Assembly: GCA_963932465.1 (NCBI GenBank)
Contig: OZ010789.1
Coordinates: forward strand, 591,491,581 to 591,555,580
Direction of reading: 5' to 3'
From: Maratus speciosus
Taxonomy: Eukaryota > Arthropoda > Arachnida > Araneae > Salticidae
Length of the DNA: 64,000 nucleotides
The translations under genes and the position numbers were made by a program. Positions 23,013-35,322 of the stretch are shown one piece after another. The notes beneath the pieces are model-generated. The model was given only the letters and a program-made list of their open reading frames with translations, did not search any database and was not told the origin of the DNA. The first letter of the stretch is position 1. Every line of letters begins with the position of its first letter.

Positions 23013-25445
23013 AGGCTAGGTACAGCCCTCGTAAAATGCTAGCTAAATTTTGTTTTGTGAATTCTAATTTTTATCTTCAATAAAATAAAATAATTAGAAA
23101 AATAAATTTTATTTATAAAACAACATATAAACTCGAACTATTCAAAAATATATAAATTACTACCTAATTTTTGCAACACCTTTTCTAGCGCAGGGATTTA
23201 TGAAATTAATTATTTTATTGAAACACAGCCGCAACAGGGCCTGACCCATACAAGGGCGTGCGGGATAGATGAGCTGGGCTGCCATTTTCTGGAGGCCCGC
23301 ATGGGAATAACCAGTATTTTTATTAATACGTGACAAATGGGTAAAATCGGCCAAATGTGATCAAAATTCACATATTTTCAGACATTTAAGAAGGGAGTGC
23401 GATCTCCCTCTCTGCTTCCCATACCCTCTCCACTTTCACAAAAAATAGATTATATTAGAAAACTAATGATTAAAATTTTATTATAACAACTTAGTTCTCT
23501 ATTGTTTTTAAAATCAATTCTTTATTGACATTTTCCTCCTAACTAGGCTAGTTAAAACTATTACTTGGGACCCACTGGGGGCATTGTCTTTTAGACATCG
23601 TATAACATATGTAGATAAGCAAATTAAAAGGTTTCAAATACTCCTGTCAACCAATGAATCAAATTTTCTACTGTTTTTCTATAACGATTTTGTCTTAAAG
23701 TTGTGACCATCTCTTTGCGATGCCCTGTATACAGATGTGACTAGTACCTGAGCCATTGACAGGGAACGGCAATTAATGAAAATATTCCCAGAGGATAGCT
23801 GCGGAATTGCGGACCGAACGTACTAGGTAATTTAAATAAAATGTATATTTTAAATTTGTAACATTTGTGTTATTATTATCTGTCACTTTTTAAGTTAACA
23901 AAAAGTTTTAAATTTTATATTGTGAATCAGGGGACATATTTTCTTCGAAAAAATCATTATTGTAAACTCGTATATGATACCACCGGAAACGTTTTAAAAT
24001 AAGAATATATTTTATATAAAAGATAAATTCATGCATCGCCTGTCATGCACATTTGTAGGATCTTATGGAACTTTTTTTTTTCTCTTATTGATTGTACTTA
24101 ACGATTTTCTTAATTGTTTTTCTTCTCTACTTTTACTTTTACCGGTGGTCTCGGCCGCGTTTAAATTTTCTTTTTTATGGTTCCCAATGCACTGTAAAAC
24201 GCAACATCTATAGCCCGGAGGTGCAGTTGCAACGCAACTAGGTACTCCAAGAACGTGGATCAGATTGTTTCATTGTTCCATATTTTGCATCGTTTGAGGG
24301 ATGAAAAAGCTATGTGCTTCGTTGTAATGAATCTTTTTTCCTTCAGGCTAAAAGATATAATTTCTTCTATTTAAATGAACAGGTACTTTTTTATTTTTTT
24401 AATTATAAGAATAAATGGCATCTTATAAAATAGTGCCCTGTAATAATTTTAATATATATACATTCGTTCTGTACAAAATAAGATTATTAAGAGGAATTTT
24501 CTGATTTATAACCTCTAAGACGCAAAAAAAAATGAGAACAGAGAATTAAAAAAGATCTAACATTTCTAAAGGGATTGAAAAACAAATAAATTAAGGTTAT
24601 GCACGTAATTTTTTTACATGCGAACTGTAATATTTTTAAATAACTCAAAGCTATTTTCCCGGCACGACCAGCGACGCCAATTTATAGTAACACCCCTTAT
24701 TCTCCTTTGACACTTACAAAGCATCCGTAAAACTTTTTTTTTTCTGGGAGAAGGGTGGGGGGACGGTTGGTCTTGTCACAAGTAATTGTTAGACACCTTT
24801 CTGTTAAAGCTCCTATACATATACAGAAATCTTTCTTTGTGTAGAGTGGTCTTATCTGTCGGTGTGCAACAATATGGACTACCCCTCACCCTATCTTCAC
24901 ACAATGAAAGTAACACATAAATACAATACATTCAAAACAAAAAACAAGAGACTAAGTGTAAAAGGCGTGAGCTGCCTCAGAGCGGCGTTTAAAATGGGTG
25001 TCAGTGGTGGGTCAATTTAACTCTTTAGACATGTCCAGTTTAAAGTTTAAACACCCTTATACAGTTAGGTACAATTACCATAGTTTTGGATTTGAGAACA
25101 GCATTAAGCTTCTTTTTATTTTAGAAAGAACTGAAAAGAAAGGTTATATGAAGTTAAAAAAAAAAATAATTATTATTAAATATTTTAATTGTTTTTATGT
25201 GCTATAACTTAAAAAAATCATAACTAAGGTTGCCTACGTGATTGATTCCAATTTAGAAAAATTGTACTGATTCTCAGTAAAATTTTATAACTATATAGAT
25301 ATAGATTATAGAATGTCGGAATATTATAATCGATAGAAAATACAATTAGAATTAAAAATAATTCTGCAATTTGTAAACTGCTGAATAGGTTTAAATCAAG
25401 CACACAACCTTTAAATGTTAAGGTTGTGTATTTTATTTAAACGTA
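23013..25445. other. Intergenic sequence, no gene seen
   Basis: Mostly A+T-rich. A GC-richer patch at 23220-23310 has no recognised domain. A diverged piece of the palindrome family seen at 1886-2405 is present at about 23835-23895 (AAATGTATATTTTAAA then TTTTTAAGTTAA). Poly(T) tracts occur near 24071 and 24735. Confidence 0.55.
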
Positions 25446-25447
25446 TA

Positions 25448-26927
25448 CAGTCAAACCTCGTTGACATGAACCTCAAGGGGAATGAAATTTTTGTTCATGT
25501 TATCCGTAGTTCATGCTATCAGTAACAAAAAATTCCTGATTAAAAAAGAAAAAAAGAGAGAGAGAGAGTGAGAGAAAATACATATAGGGGAGACTGGGGG
25601 CTAATGGGACATGGGAGTTAATGGGACAACAGGGTTTTCTCGTAAAATATAACAATCAAAATGTATCAGTAAATGTCATTTCTAGTATTATACAAGAACA
25701 TGCATTGAACCATTTTTTTTTAAAATTAGCTACCGTATTTTATGGAAGGAACGCCGCACCCGTCGTAAACGCCGCACTCATCAAATTGGCCTGAATAAGC
25801 TTAAAAATATCGTAATCGCCGCACCCGTTGTAAACGCCGCATCCATCGGGACGCTACTTTTGTCGACAGCGTCACATTAACTTAACTTTAATCAAAGTTT
25901 TCTGAGCAATGTAGAATGCCTCGTTTTTAATATCTTAAGATGTGTGAAGTTTTATTTAAAATATTTAAATCCAATATTAAGTATTTTTCTGAATTTTTAA
26001 ATTAAGGAAACTCAGTTGGTATTTTAAAAAAATCGTAAACGCCGCACATAGAGTAAACGCCGCACTTGGAAAAAAATTAACTTTCAAACTTGTAAACGCC
26101 GCGGCATTTCTTTAATAAAATACAGTATTTGCAAAGAAGGAAACAAGATATATTTAAGCATCAAGATGAGTTTTTTTATATTTAATAAATATTTGTTTTG
26201 ATCAACGATTAAATCAGTTTTTAATAATAATATCTTTTATAATGAAGCTTTATACAATGTTCATTTTTAATCATATTTCGTACCAGAGATAAACAGTTAA
26301 TTTACAATAAGCTTAATTGCAGTGGTAAAGGATTCATGGACAAATGTGGATTTCACATAGGGTCTAATGGGAGAAAACTTTGTTTTAGAACTGAGACTTA
26401 CTTATATTTTAATAATTAAACTATTATATTTTTTTATTCATTAATAAAACACATGGTACATTTCATATGAAAGTTGCAATACTAAACTGTAAATTTTCCA
26501 CGCGTGAAGAAAAAAACAATACATAAAAATACTCCCTTTAGGTAGCAACTTTCCCTGATACTGGTGACATGTAGCTGGTGACACGTATTGTATTGTCCAA
26601 AATTGAGAAAATTCTAATGGCAATAGTACACGTTTCCATCGCTCTAAAGAATAATTTTTTTCATGAACCTCTAAAGTATAACCCATTGTTCCCCAGGGAA
26701 AAGTAAGCTTTCACACTTTTCTAGGAATTTTCGTTCACGTTAAGTGTCAAAATCTATCATGGGGACATCGAGAATTGTTCATATTAAGCGACATTTCACA
26801 TTAACCGTGTTCATCTTAAAAGGATAAAAAACACTGGAATCCGTATCCATTTTGATGGGGACAGTGGGAACTGTTCATGTTAAAAGTAATTCACGTTAAG
26901 CGTGTTCACGTTAACGAGGTTTGACTG
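25448..26927. mobile_element. Tigger/pogo-type TIR element with nested insertions
   Basis: The left end CAGTCAAACCTCGTTGACAT and the right end GTTAACGAGGTTTGACTG are inverted repeats. They flank TA at 25446-25447 and 26928-26929 and continue with ATGAAC.../GTTCACGTT... subterminal motifs. CAGTCAAACCTCGTT-type termini with TA duplication are characteristic of pogo/Tigger elements. The 1.48-kb interior has no readable transposase and contains at least one nested TIR element. A further segment beginning GGGGAGACTGGGGGCTAATG (25587) may be another insertion, with a weakly matching end (CCATTGTTCCCCAG) near 26683-26697. Confidence 0.8.
25733..26125. mobile_element. Nested 393-bp TIR element with repeated GTAAACGCCGCAC motif
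   Basis: It begins CCGTATTTTATGGAAGGAAC and ends with the complement of CTGTATTTTATTAAAGAAAT, next to TA on both sides (25731-25732, 26126-26127). Inside, the motif GTAAACGCCGCA or a close form recurs about six times near both ends, giving conspicuous GC-rich patches in an A+T-rich setting. No protein is encoded. It lies inside the Tigger-type element and so is the younger insertion. Confidence 0.75.
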
Positions 26928-26929
26928 TA

Positions 26930-27659
26930 TAGTATTTTTGCAAAAATGTTGAACAAATCCATGAATCTTCAAATAATGATAATAATAATAATAGTTTGTA
27001 TCTACTCTTTAAATCACATAAAAAAAAAAGTGCGATGAAACAACACTTTTACTAGAAAAGTAGTCTCCATTACTTTTAACATTCGAGAGAAATGATGCGC
27101 CTAATTTACTTTCATTTATATATATTTTTTTCCCCTTTCGTCCAGTTTTTTAAAATTATTCCCGAATGTACAATTTCTATATAATCGCTATAAATTCAGT
27201 AACAAAATCAGAAAAAAAAAAAAAAAAAAAAAAATGTGTATTGCCCTTTTCCAGATCCCGGAAAATAAAGCACTGGAAAAAAGAAGCGCAATAAACAACC
27301 AGGAAATAAATCAACGTACAACAAAGCAGTCGAAAAATAAATCACTACATTGGAAGGACTTCAACTCTTGGTTACAATTGCCATGGTGTTATCAAACTAA
27401 AGCTGCTTCAAAAGCATAAAATAGAAAATGATCTAAGAATTCATATGCCACGTGTATACACATTAATATACATCTTTAAATAATTCCCCATTGATTATAA
27501 ACAAGAAAGAAACATCATGCGTTAAGCATAGATTATGAAACACTTTCCAACACTTCCTGAATGCTTTAACAAAACTTCGTTATTTAGGGAAATAAGGTAT
27601 ATAAGAGAACTAAGTAAACATTTTAGAAAACGCATAAAACATTTGAAAAATTGATTTTA
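26930..27659. other. Intergenic sequence, no gene seen
   Basis: It contains short AAT repeats (about 26977-26991) and a poly(A) tract at 27212-27233. A 60-codon frame starting in that tract has no recognisable content. Confidence 0.5.
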
Positions 27660-28800
27660 GCAGTTACCATCCATAGCAAATATGTATTCCAATTCTTTTG
27701 AACAGCTCTCTATTTGATCTGTAGGTTGATATATATGCTATATAATGGGGAAATTTAGTTTAGCAAGAAAACGAATAACAGGTTGAAATTTCTCTTTCAG
27801 CAATTTATACTAATATATGGAAACATACTTCTATACGTTTGTACAACCCTGTAGTTAACCTAGTACCTTTATTACACGCCAATATTTAGCTAAAGTTTAA
27901 TTCAAAGTAAAACACTCTTAGAACTACTGGAATCACATTTCCAGAAATTATCATTCCAGAAATTATCAGTCATGTATCCAATTCTTTGCGTGACACTGTA
28001 TATAATTTTATCTTTGTTCTACAAACATTTCTTAGTAAACAAAATGCAGTTCAGCGTAAAAATGCATAAACAATTTAAAAACCACCTTTAAGCAATTTAC
28101 AATCATACCCAGTAACCATTACGAAATCTTTTGTGTAGCCCTGTATATGAATTTCAGCATTTATACACACCATATACAATGCATTAGATATAGTGAAACA
28201 TAAAAGCACATGACATAATTAAAAATGCATTTCCAGCAATCATTGCTACCGTACAGTACTTCGAATACAATATCGTATCTGAAATCTTTTGTGTGTCCCT
28301 GTAATTGCTATGCACTTCGTATTATACATGAAATAAGTTATAGTAAACCTCAGCGACATATATCAATTTCATTACACATGAAATAATTTAACATAATTAA
28401 AGTACGCCGGAAAAAATTCCCTCCACCCGTATATTATTATGTAACGGAGATCTTTTGTGTGGCCCTGTAAATGAATAATAATTATTCTTTGTACCGCATA
28501 TTCTGCGGAATGCATATTTTAGTGCACTTGATAAATGCATATCAATTTTAATATGTTTGAAAGCATGTAACATCATTAAAAATCATTTTAAACGATTTTT
28601 TCCCATGGCTCGTAATGTAACGGAAAAATTCTGACTGTCCCTGTAAATGAACTAAACATGCTACAAACTTCATTTGAAATAGAGTTCGTGCTATTGTAGA
28701 GGTCACTAACATCCAAAAATATCAGAACGATCCGAGTATATTTACGGGAGTTAGAGCGCGTACAGACGGACAGATAAACCGAATGCATAAACACTTTTCA
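27660..28800 (+). repeat. Old tandem array (about 140-180-bp units) ending in a CAGACGGACAGA stretch
   Basis: Six diverged units share TCTTTTGTGT(G)GCCCTGTAAATGAAT or variants at about 27838, 27978, 28127, 28287, 28449 and 28627. Between these lie TTAAAAATGCATTTCC-like blocks. The last unit is followed by ACAGACGGACAGAT (28753) and a short inverted-repeat tail (CACTTTTCAACTTTGTTGGAAAGTGG). The layout parallels the array at 6126-7113, although the unit sequence differs. Confidence 0.6.
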
Positions 28801-29019
28801 ACTTTGTTGGAAAGTGGTTAAAAATGAATTTAACATTAACTTTGTTTTTGGTATTCTAGGGTAATTTTTTAATTAATACTAATATAATGTTAATGTTGGG
28901 TGTTCATATTAAAAATTTCATTTTTGTATACGTGTGTTATTATTATTATTATTATTATAATTACTACTCTTGTATTATGTGTAATTTAAAATTTGGATAC
29001 AGCCTTCCAAATATGCTCA

Positions 29020-29326
29020 TTGTAAAATAAATAATTTGTCTGAAACTATAGTGCGAATTTCATGAAAATTTGTTTTTAGACTAATTAAGTGGTGTAGAAT
29101 TTATTTATGGGGTCAAAATTGTGACTTGCTTAAAAAAACAAAAACAAAACAACAAATATTGAGTTTGTTTTCAATACATACATATACCCCCCTAAGCAAA
29201 TTTTATACACATTATTTAACAGTAGGCTTTATTTCCAATAATTTGGCACCAACAACTTTCTTCTATGATAATTTATTGCTGAATTAGTGGGGGCTGTTTA
29301 TTTATTATTTTTTTTTTCAAGACTGT
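29020..29326 (+). repeat. Tc1-type TIR element, 3' part (copy 3), interrupted
   Basis: Matches the right third of copy 2 (13335-13615), including AATTTTATACACATTATTTA and CTTCTATGATAATTTATTG. It should end ...CTGTACAT as in copy 2. Here the terminal ACTGT is separated from its ACAT by the 2.75-kb transposon at 29327-32075. Confidence 0.75.
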
Positions 29327-32075
29327 TAGGGTGGTCACAAGAAATCAGTTTTCAAACTTTTTCGGGGGGACCCCCCAAAAAGTTGCCAATTGACTAGAAA
29401 ATGAGATTGGCTAAGTTTCAGCTCATTTGGATAATATTAACCCGTGCCTCATTGAGGTTTAAGTTTGAAAAAAACGTGATTTTTCGCAAAAAAAATGCTG
29501 TTTTTCCTTCATGAAATAACTACAATTGAACCTAGAAACATAATGCAGGTCTCATTTTATAAAAAAAAGTTTTGCTTTGAAGAACCACACACCATTTTTT
29601 TCTAAAAACGCATAGATTTAAAAATATGCGCATTTTTCAGGACCAGACTTCACCTGAATCTTAAAAATTGACTTTTTATGAAAAAGAGAAAATAAATTTG
29701 TAACATTCCATTTCATCTGCTTTCCACCTTTTGTTTTTCTTTTTTTCGTTTTGTGAAGTCCAATAAAGTGTTTTATTAAAGAAAATTCCAAAGAAAAGGA
29801 AAAAAATCGAATTTTAAACTGTAAGAATTTTAAAAAAAAAGGGAGGGCAAAGGAAGTATAGAAATGAGAGCAAATAATGCTCAATTGCATTTTATTATTA
29901 AAGTTGTGTTACAAGAAAGGAGGCATAATGAAGAAAATAAATTATTTTCCTTTACAACTGTCACGTTAACCCTTTCCGGCACAGAAAAATTCTGTTCGTA
30001 AAAGGATGAAATGATTGTCTACCCCCGAATTTACAAACGACTTTTTTAGAAATTAAAAACACATTACTTTAACCTTTCATTGTAAAAGCAAAATTTTATT
30101 AAAATATTCTTCGTGCCGTTTGTAAGTTTGGAATTAAAATTAGGTGGTCCCGGCGTGGGACACTGCGCCGGAAAGGATTTAAGTGGTAATGGTTTAGATA
30201 AGGTGGCTTATGCTGACTTTTTTTTACCAAAGTATTATCTAAAAATGAAAATGCAACTTGATCCGAGTTAAGATACCAAAGGCGGTTTGTCATTTTAGCA
30301 AGTGCTTTGTCTGTAACCTATTTATCAAATTTTCTGTAGTGAACAAGTGATTTTATTATTTGCAGGTCTTGAATTGGAGGCTAAAGTGGCAGTGGAAGTA
30401 TTGAAGCACGCTTTTACACAAATATTGATTAAAAATAAGAAAAGATCTCTGATACCTTCTTTTTCTAAATTTGTTATTGAAAGATGATCCTGAAACAATA
30501 TATTTTGAGAGAATGAATGGCCTGTGCCGCCATCCATCTGACATGATTAAAAGCACCAGGTGCTCTGAAAAAAGTCTTTTGCAGGAAGGAGTTCTATAAA
30601 ATTTAAACAAAGTTGGATAAACTCTTTATAATCATACCTGAGCTGTTAATTTTTAGAAGTTCCTGTAAGAAAATTTGAAATTTCTTCTGAATTAACTATT
30701 TATACCTAGTATTTCATCTTCAATAGCATTTGTATACTTACTCTGGCTTAATTTAGACCACCCAATCAGAATTGGTTTTTTTTTTTAAATATCTGGCTGA
30801 GGGGCAGTGATTATGTCCATTTTACAATCAAGAACAGCTTTTAGGAAAATTAATAAATTATGGTGGCGGCATGGTAAATACAGAAGACTTTTCCTTTAAC
30901 AATTGCTATAGAAAAATGCAGGTTCCTCTGAGGCGATCTGTGTTTACTGCAGTTGTATCAAAAAATATTGCCTGGATTTTACCTACTTCCTCCCATTCTT
31001 CAACTGCTGAAAATACAGCTTTCGCCTGAATTATTCCGATACTATTTTCAAGTTGAGGAATTCGTAGTAACTGTTCTTCATCCCCACAACTAATTAAAAC
31101 TTTTATCCACTCTACATTTTCTTTATTCAAAAAATGGTGAAGCAGTTTTCCACCCCAGTGAACAACAGTTCTCTCTAAAAAAGGAATTTTAAAATCTGTT
31201 TTTGATGAGCTCAGTTTTTTGTTTACGAAACAGTTATTTGCAGAGTCGATGTCTGTGGTTAGCTAGTGGATGTATTCTAAGTCTAGCAGCTTCTCTGGCG
31301 TTCAGTTCCTTTTGCGAATATTATAAAATAAAATACATAAAACTCGACAATTACTTGGCTGCTTACTGTCGATGATTTGATGAGACATGTGGCCAATTTA
31401 AAAATCTTACATTTCTGCCATTATATCAAGAGGGGCAAGGGGTTTTACGGGATGTTTCGTCAATTCTAAAAATAGATAACCATAACAGATAACAAAAACA
31501 GCCTTGTAATAAAAAGAGAAATTCAGAGGTTCAACTGCAATACAAATCGAGAAGCTCTTTCTTACTAGGCACAGAACTAGATAACTAATAATCAATTATA
31601 ATTCGTGAAATATTTTTAAAGTTACAAAAATTGTTCACTTATTTTTGCCTATTAATAAAAATAATACAAAAAAACTATCAAAAGTAATAACATTTTTAAT
31701 TTGTCATTTTATACCTATGTTTCAAAAATGCAGAGTTTGAGGGTATGGTTCACTAGCTGCCCTGAAAAATACTAAATGTTCATTAAATATAAGTTTTCAT
31801 GAGAGTAAAAGTTCAAGGCAACAACAGTTTCTATGAAATAAAACAAGAATAAGGTTTCTAAGACAAATGTTTTTCACGTAAAGAAACAAAAACGACAATT
31901 TTTTGCCAAAAATTGCAAATTTTCAAGAATTCAACCTCGATGAGGCACGGGTTAATGTTATTTATTTGAGCTGAAACTTTGCCAATCTCATTTTCTAACT
32001 AATTGGCAAGTTTTAGGAGGGTCCCCCCGAAGAAAACGTTAAAAAAAATTTTCCCCATGTTGCTTGTGACCACCC
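29327..32075 (-). mobile_element. 2.75-kb TIR DNA transposon with decayed gene
   Basis: Long inverted ends: AGGGTGGTCACAAG at the left and CTTGTGACCACCCT at the right. The match continues as GGGGGGACCC.../...GGGTCCCCCC, AATGAGATTGGC.../...GCCAATCTCATT and CCCGTGCCTCATTGAGGTT.../...CCTCGATGAGGCACGGG, giving TIRs of roughly 200 bp. TGT sits on both sides (29324-29326 and 32076-32078) and may be a 3-bp target duplication inside the end of the Tc1-type repeat. The minus strand holds a broken transposase-like gene. The superfamily is uncertain. Confidence 0.75.
30099..31265 (-). pseudogene. Transposase-like protein with FDTT and CRHH motifs (hAT-like?), decayed
   Basis: Reading on the minus strand, an open stretch from about 31265 gives VVHWGGKLLHHFL, then EEQLLRIPQL, then IFFDTTAVNTDRLRGTCIFL. 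A further frame contributes LPCRHHNLLIFLK, and later frames give KYTNAIEDEIL and WMDGGTGHSFSQNI-type blocks to about 30099. I recall a widespread arthropod and cnidarian repeat protein with the same order: W..G..L, EQLLG.P, CFDTT..NTG...GAC, CRHH. The Asp of FDTT and the C-x-x-H could correspond to the second catalytic residue and zinc-binding pair of hAT transposases, but that is inference. Several frameshifts and stops make it non-functional. Upstream of 31265 an in-frame stop blocks a plausible start. Confidence 0.6.
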
Positions 32076-32078
32076 TTG

Positions 32079-32133
32079 TACATTTATTATAAAGATTAAT
32101 CCAGAATTAAAAAATATATATAACAAAGTAATT

Positions 32134-32182
<49 letters not shown>

Positions 32183-33470
32183 AAATTTATTGCATTTTGC
32201 ATTTTTTCTCTTAAGGGAAATATTTCTAAATTTTCTTTTATATAAAAATTATTATATAAAAAATACCATAAGTTAACTTGACAAAGTTAATCGAACTTCA
32301 TTTCCCCTATAAAGTCTTTGTCTTTTTAGTAATTTTTCTTCTTAACTTTTCTTTTTCTGATTAAAATGTAACTTATTTACCGATATATATTTTTATATGA
32401 AAACCTGAAAAAACTTCAGATACGCCTAACTTTTAGATTTAAATAATTTGACATTAAATTAAAATAAACTTAATAAACAAGAATAATATTGTTTAAAAAA
32501 TGTCAAAATCATAATTTAAGTAAAATAAATAATCTTAAATAAGTTTTTTTTTTTTTTTTGGATTTGTTTAGGCATATCTTCTGAAAATGTGGTGATCCCC
32601 TGAATTTAGTCTTTTTATATGAAGATTTTTTATTTTAAGAAAATATTTCAAAGTTTGTAGCCCTTTTGTGAAATTTTATTTTTTTTCTAACTTTTCTTCT
32701 CTTTTGAGTTTTATGTCTCTGAATTATATATATATATATGAATTACCTGCGATAAATTACAGACAATTTATGTTGTAACTCTCTATGTCTCTTTTTACCT
32801 CTTTTTTGGATCTCCATGTTGTCCAGATTATATTATCTTTTTCTATGCGCAATAAAAAACGAGCTGTAGTTAAAAGACATCAAAGATTAATTGTTGGCAA
32901 CCTTGGTTTTTGCTATAATCTTTGCTAAGCCTTTACTGATTAATAACCAATAGATCAATAAACGTTCCATCAAAACAGTGTGGGGAAATGGGAAATTAAT
33001 GATGTATACCGAAAAAAAGCGATTATCAAAACCGTATTTTCCGGATTCTCTAAAAACTCATCAATCAAGTACTGAATCAAACACTTCCGTTAGGAAAGAA
33101 CCTGAGCCCGAAAATCATTTAGACTGGGGAATGTAAAGGATGATATAGGAGTCGCATAGCGCCAATTTTCAGATCTGAATCCCAGCAAGATAAAAAAAAT
33201 TCAAAATAAATACTATTGGCTATGTTCTCGCTATAAAACCTGCAACGCAAGAATTATATTAAAACTGAACTAAAGTTTGTTTGTAATTCTAGGCACAAAA
33301 ACAGATAATTTTAATGCATACAATATTTTCAACAATAATTTTTAAATAGAAATTTTACTAAAATATGTACAAATTTAAATCCAATCCCAAGTTGTAGATA
33401 TAGTATCTAAATTCGTAAAGATTGCATGCAAAAGTATTAACTAATGTAAAATACATCTTTTGTGCGCAGC

Positions 33471-33512
<42 letters not shown>

Positions 33513-33784
33513 TTTTATCTTTCTGAGAAAAATAACTTTAAAGTGTCTTTTAAATCATTGTTTGCAGTAAAAGAATGGACGCATTTTTTAGTCATAATTT
33601 ACGTAAAACTAGAAATATTTCTATGCAAAATGTTTTAAAATGCAACAAAATACTACTATAATGTTCTTTCATATATAATTTTTCGAAAAATCAATATTTT
33701 GGTGATTAAACAGCTCCAAGTCTCTTAAAATTTCAAGATAATAAGATTTGAATTATTTTGTTGCTAACAAAAAAAAAAAAATGC
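32079..33784. other. A+T-rich interval, no gene seen
   Basis: It includes a poly(T) tract of about 40 bp at 32139-32178, another T run at 32545-32559, and a poly(A) tract at 33472-33507. No conserved frame or TIR is visible. Confidence 0.55.
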
Positions 33785-33788
33785 TTAA

Positions 33789-34481
33789 GGGGGCACAGGA
33801 CTTTTAAGATTTCTCAACCATATGCAAAAAACTGCATTCAAAAATCTGTATTATTTCTTGAATTATAATCAGTTTTAGATGATGAGTATAATAGAAGGTC
33901 CGTAGACATTGAAATTTTGAAAAGCGTTTTCTCATATTAGTAAATTTGGAATTTGCGCGCACTGCTATTTGTAAACTATGTAAGCTACAGCTTAGAAAAA
34001 AATAACGAAATATGCATTTCTTTATAGTCTACAGGGTACAACAAAAAAAAAAAATCAGATATTTTGGTTATTTATTTTTTTGCACTTGAAAAACTTGAAA
34101 TAAATTTCAGATTTTTGAACTTTTTTTTTGTGCTAAAATTAAATTTTAAACAAAACTTTTTGCGTATATTTTGATTTTAAGTTATACGTAGGTATGTTAT
34201 GATTCTATTTTGCTCTAAAATTGTTTTCTATATGCATAATTTAGAGTTTTATCATGCGCGCAGCACTTAATCACGCATTAGTGAGATTAATTTTTAAATT
34301 TAAAATTTAAATATTAATTTTGTACATACAGCCTTTATTTTTCTACATAATGTACTTAAGGATATATTCTTTAGGCATGAAGGGGAGAAAAAGATCTTAA
34401 TTGCATATTGTTTGTGTTTTGGTACTTTGAAGAAGGCGATGTTTTTGATTGTTTCGACAAACTCAAAGGTCCTGTGCCCAC
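33789..34481. mobile_element. 693-bp non-autonomous element with TTAA target duplication
   Basis: TTAA occurs at both borders (33785-33788 and 34482-34485). The inverted ends are GGGGGCACAGGACTTTT at the left and AAAGGTCCTGTGCCCAC at the right. A duplicated TTAA target is characteristic of piggyBac and some Kolobok elements. The interior is A+T-rich and non-coding; the minus-strand frame of 86 codons near the right end shows no known domain. Confidence 0.7.
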
Positions 34482-34686
34482 TTAATTTTCTTTTATAATC
34501 AGAAATATTTAAATTACATATACATATATACCAATCTTTATGAAATATGAATCTACTCATTTTAAGGTAATATAATCTCTACAATATACAACTCTTTTTT
34601 TAAATAGTCTAGTGAATTTTCACGGGAAACAATATATATATATAATATACATATATAGTTATAATATGTTGATTTTAATCCATGTA

Positions 34687-35320
34687 CAGAAGAGCGCCGA
34701 TTATCGGAACTCCAATCAACCGAGCTTCCAACTATTCAAACAGCCTATTTCTCCCTCAAAAAATTTGTAACGTAACTCCCACTTATCCATTGGCTTGAAA
34801 TAAAATTTTAAATGAAGAAAAAACTGATACTGGATCAGAAAATGAGGAATGTAAAACAATAAAAGAGATGGGAAGAAGGTATGAAGAAAATGAAATTAAC
34901 GAGTGGTTAAATAGTGAAGTAGTACATGACCCTGGATATCAGATTTTAAATGATGATGAGATTGTGGATGAGATTCATGATGAAAAAGAAATTATAGAAA
35001 ATGAAAACGAATGCTCTGGAAATACCCAGGTCCATCACATAATGAAGCATTTGAATATTTGGAAACAGCTATGAAATGGCTCGAACGGCAGAAGAACGTT
35101 GATCATATTCAACTGATATAGAAAGAAAAAAAAATAAATGATAAACATATAAAAAAAAATAATAATAAAATAAACGTGCCAGCACTAACTGGTGCTGACA
35201 GACCTAAGCTTCGATAAGGTGTGAAGGTTTTAGTAAAGTCAGAAACATCCCTTAAATTGTCTGTCCATTTATCCGAACTAGGGTCGGTCCCAACTTGTTC
35301 GGATAATTGGCGCTCTACTG
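34687..35320 (+). mobile_element. Tigger-type deletion derivative
   Basis: The ends CAGAAGAGCGCCGATTATCG and TTCGGATAATTGGCGCTCTACTG are inverted repeats beside TA (34685-34686 and 35321-35322). The 634-bp interior keeps only the last part of the transposase gene, so most of an ancestral element of about 2-2.5 kb has been deleted. It is oriented plus by its coding remnant. Confidence 0.85.
34868..35121 (+). pseudogene. Tigger transposase C-terminal fragment
   Basis: The frame gives EINEWLNSEVVHDPGYQILN, then DDEIVDEIHDEKE. After a frameshift near 35025 it continues SHNEAFEYLETAMKWLERQ and stops at TAG 35119-35121. This is the acidic tail of Tigger/jerky-type transposases (W...D...DPGYQ.L.D.EIV, then H.EA...LE.A..W.E.Q), which lies after the DDE domain. 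Neither the CENPB-type DNA-binding domain nor the catalytic core is present. It cannot act as a transposase. Confidence 0.85.
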
Positions 35321-35322
35321 TA

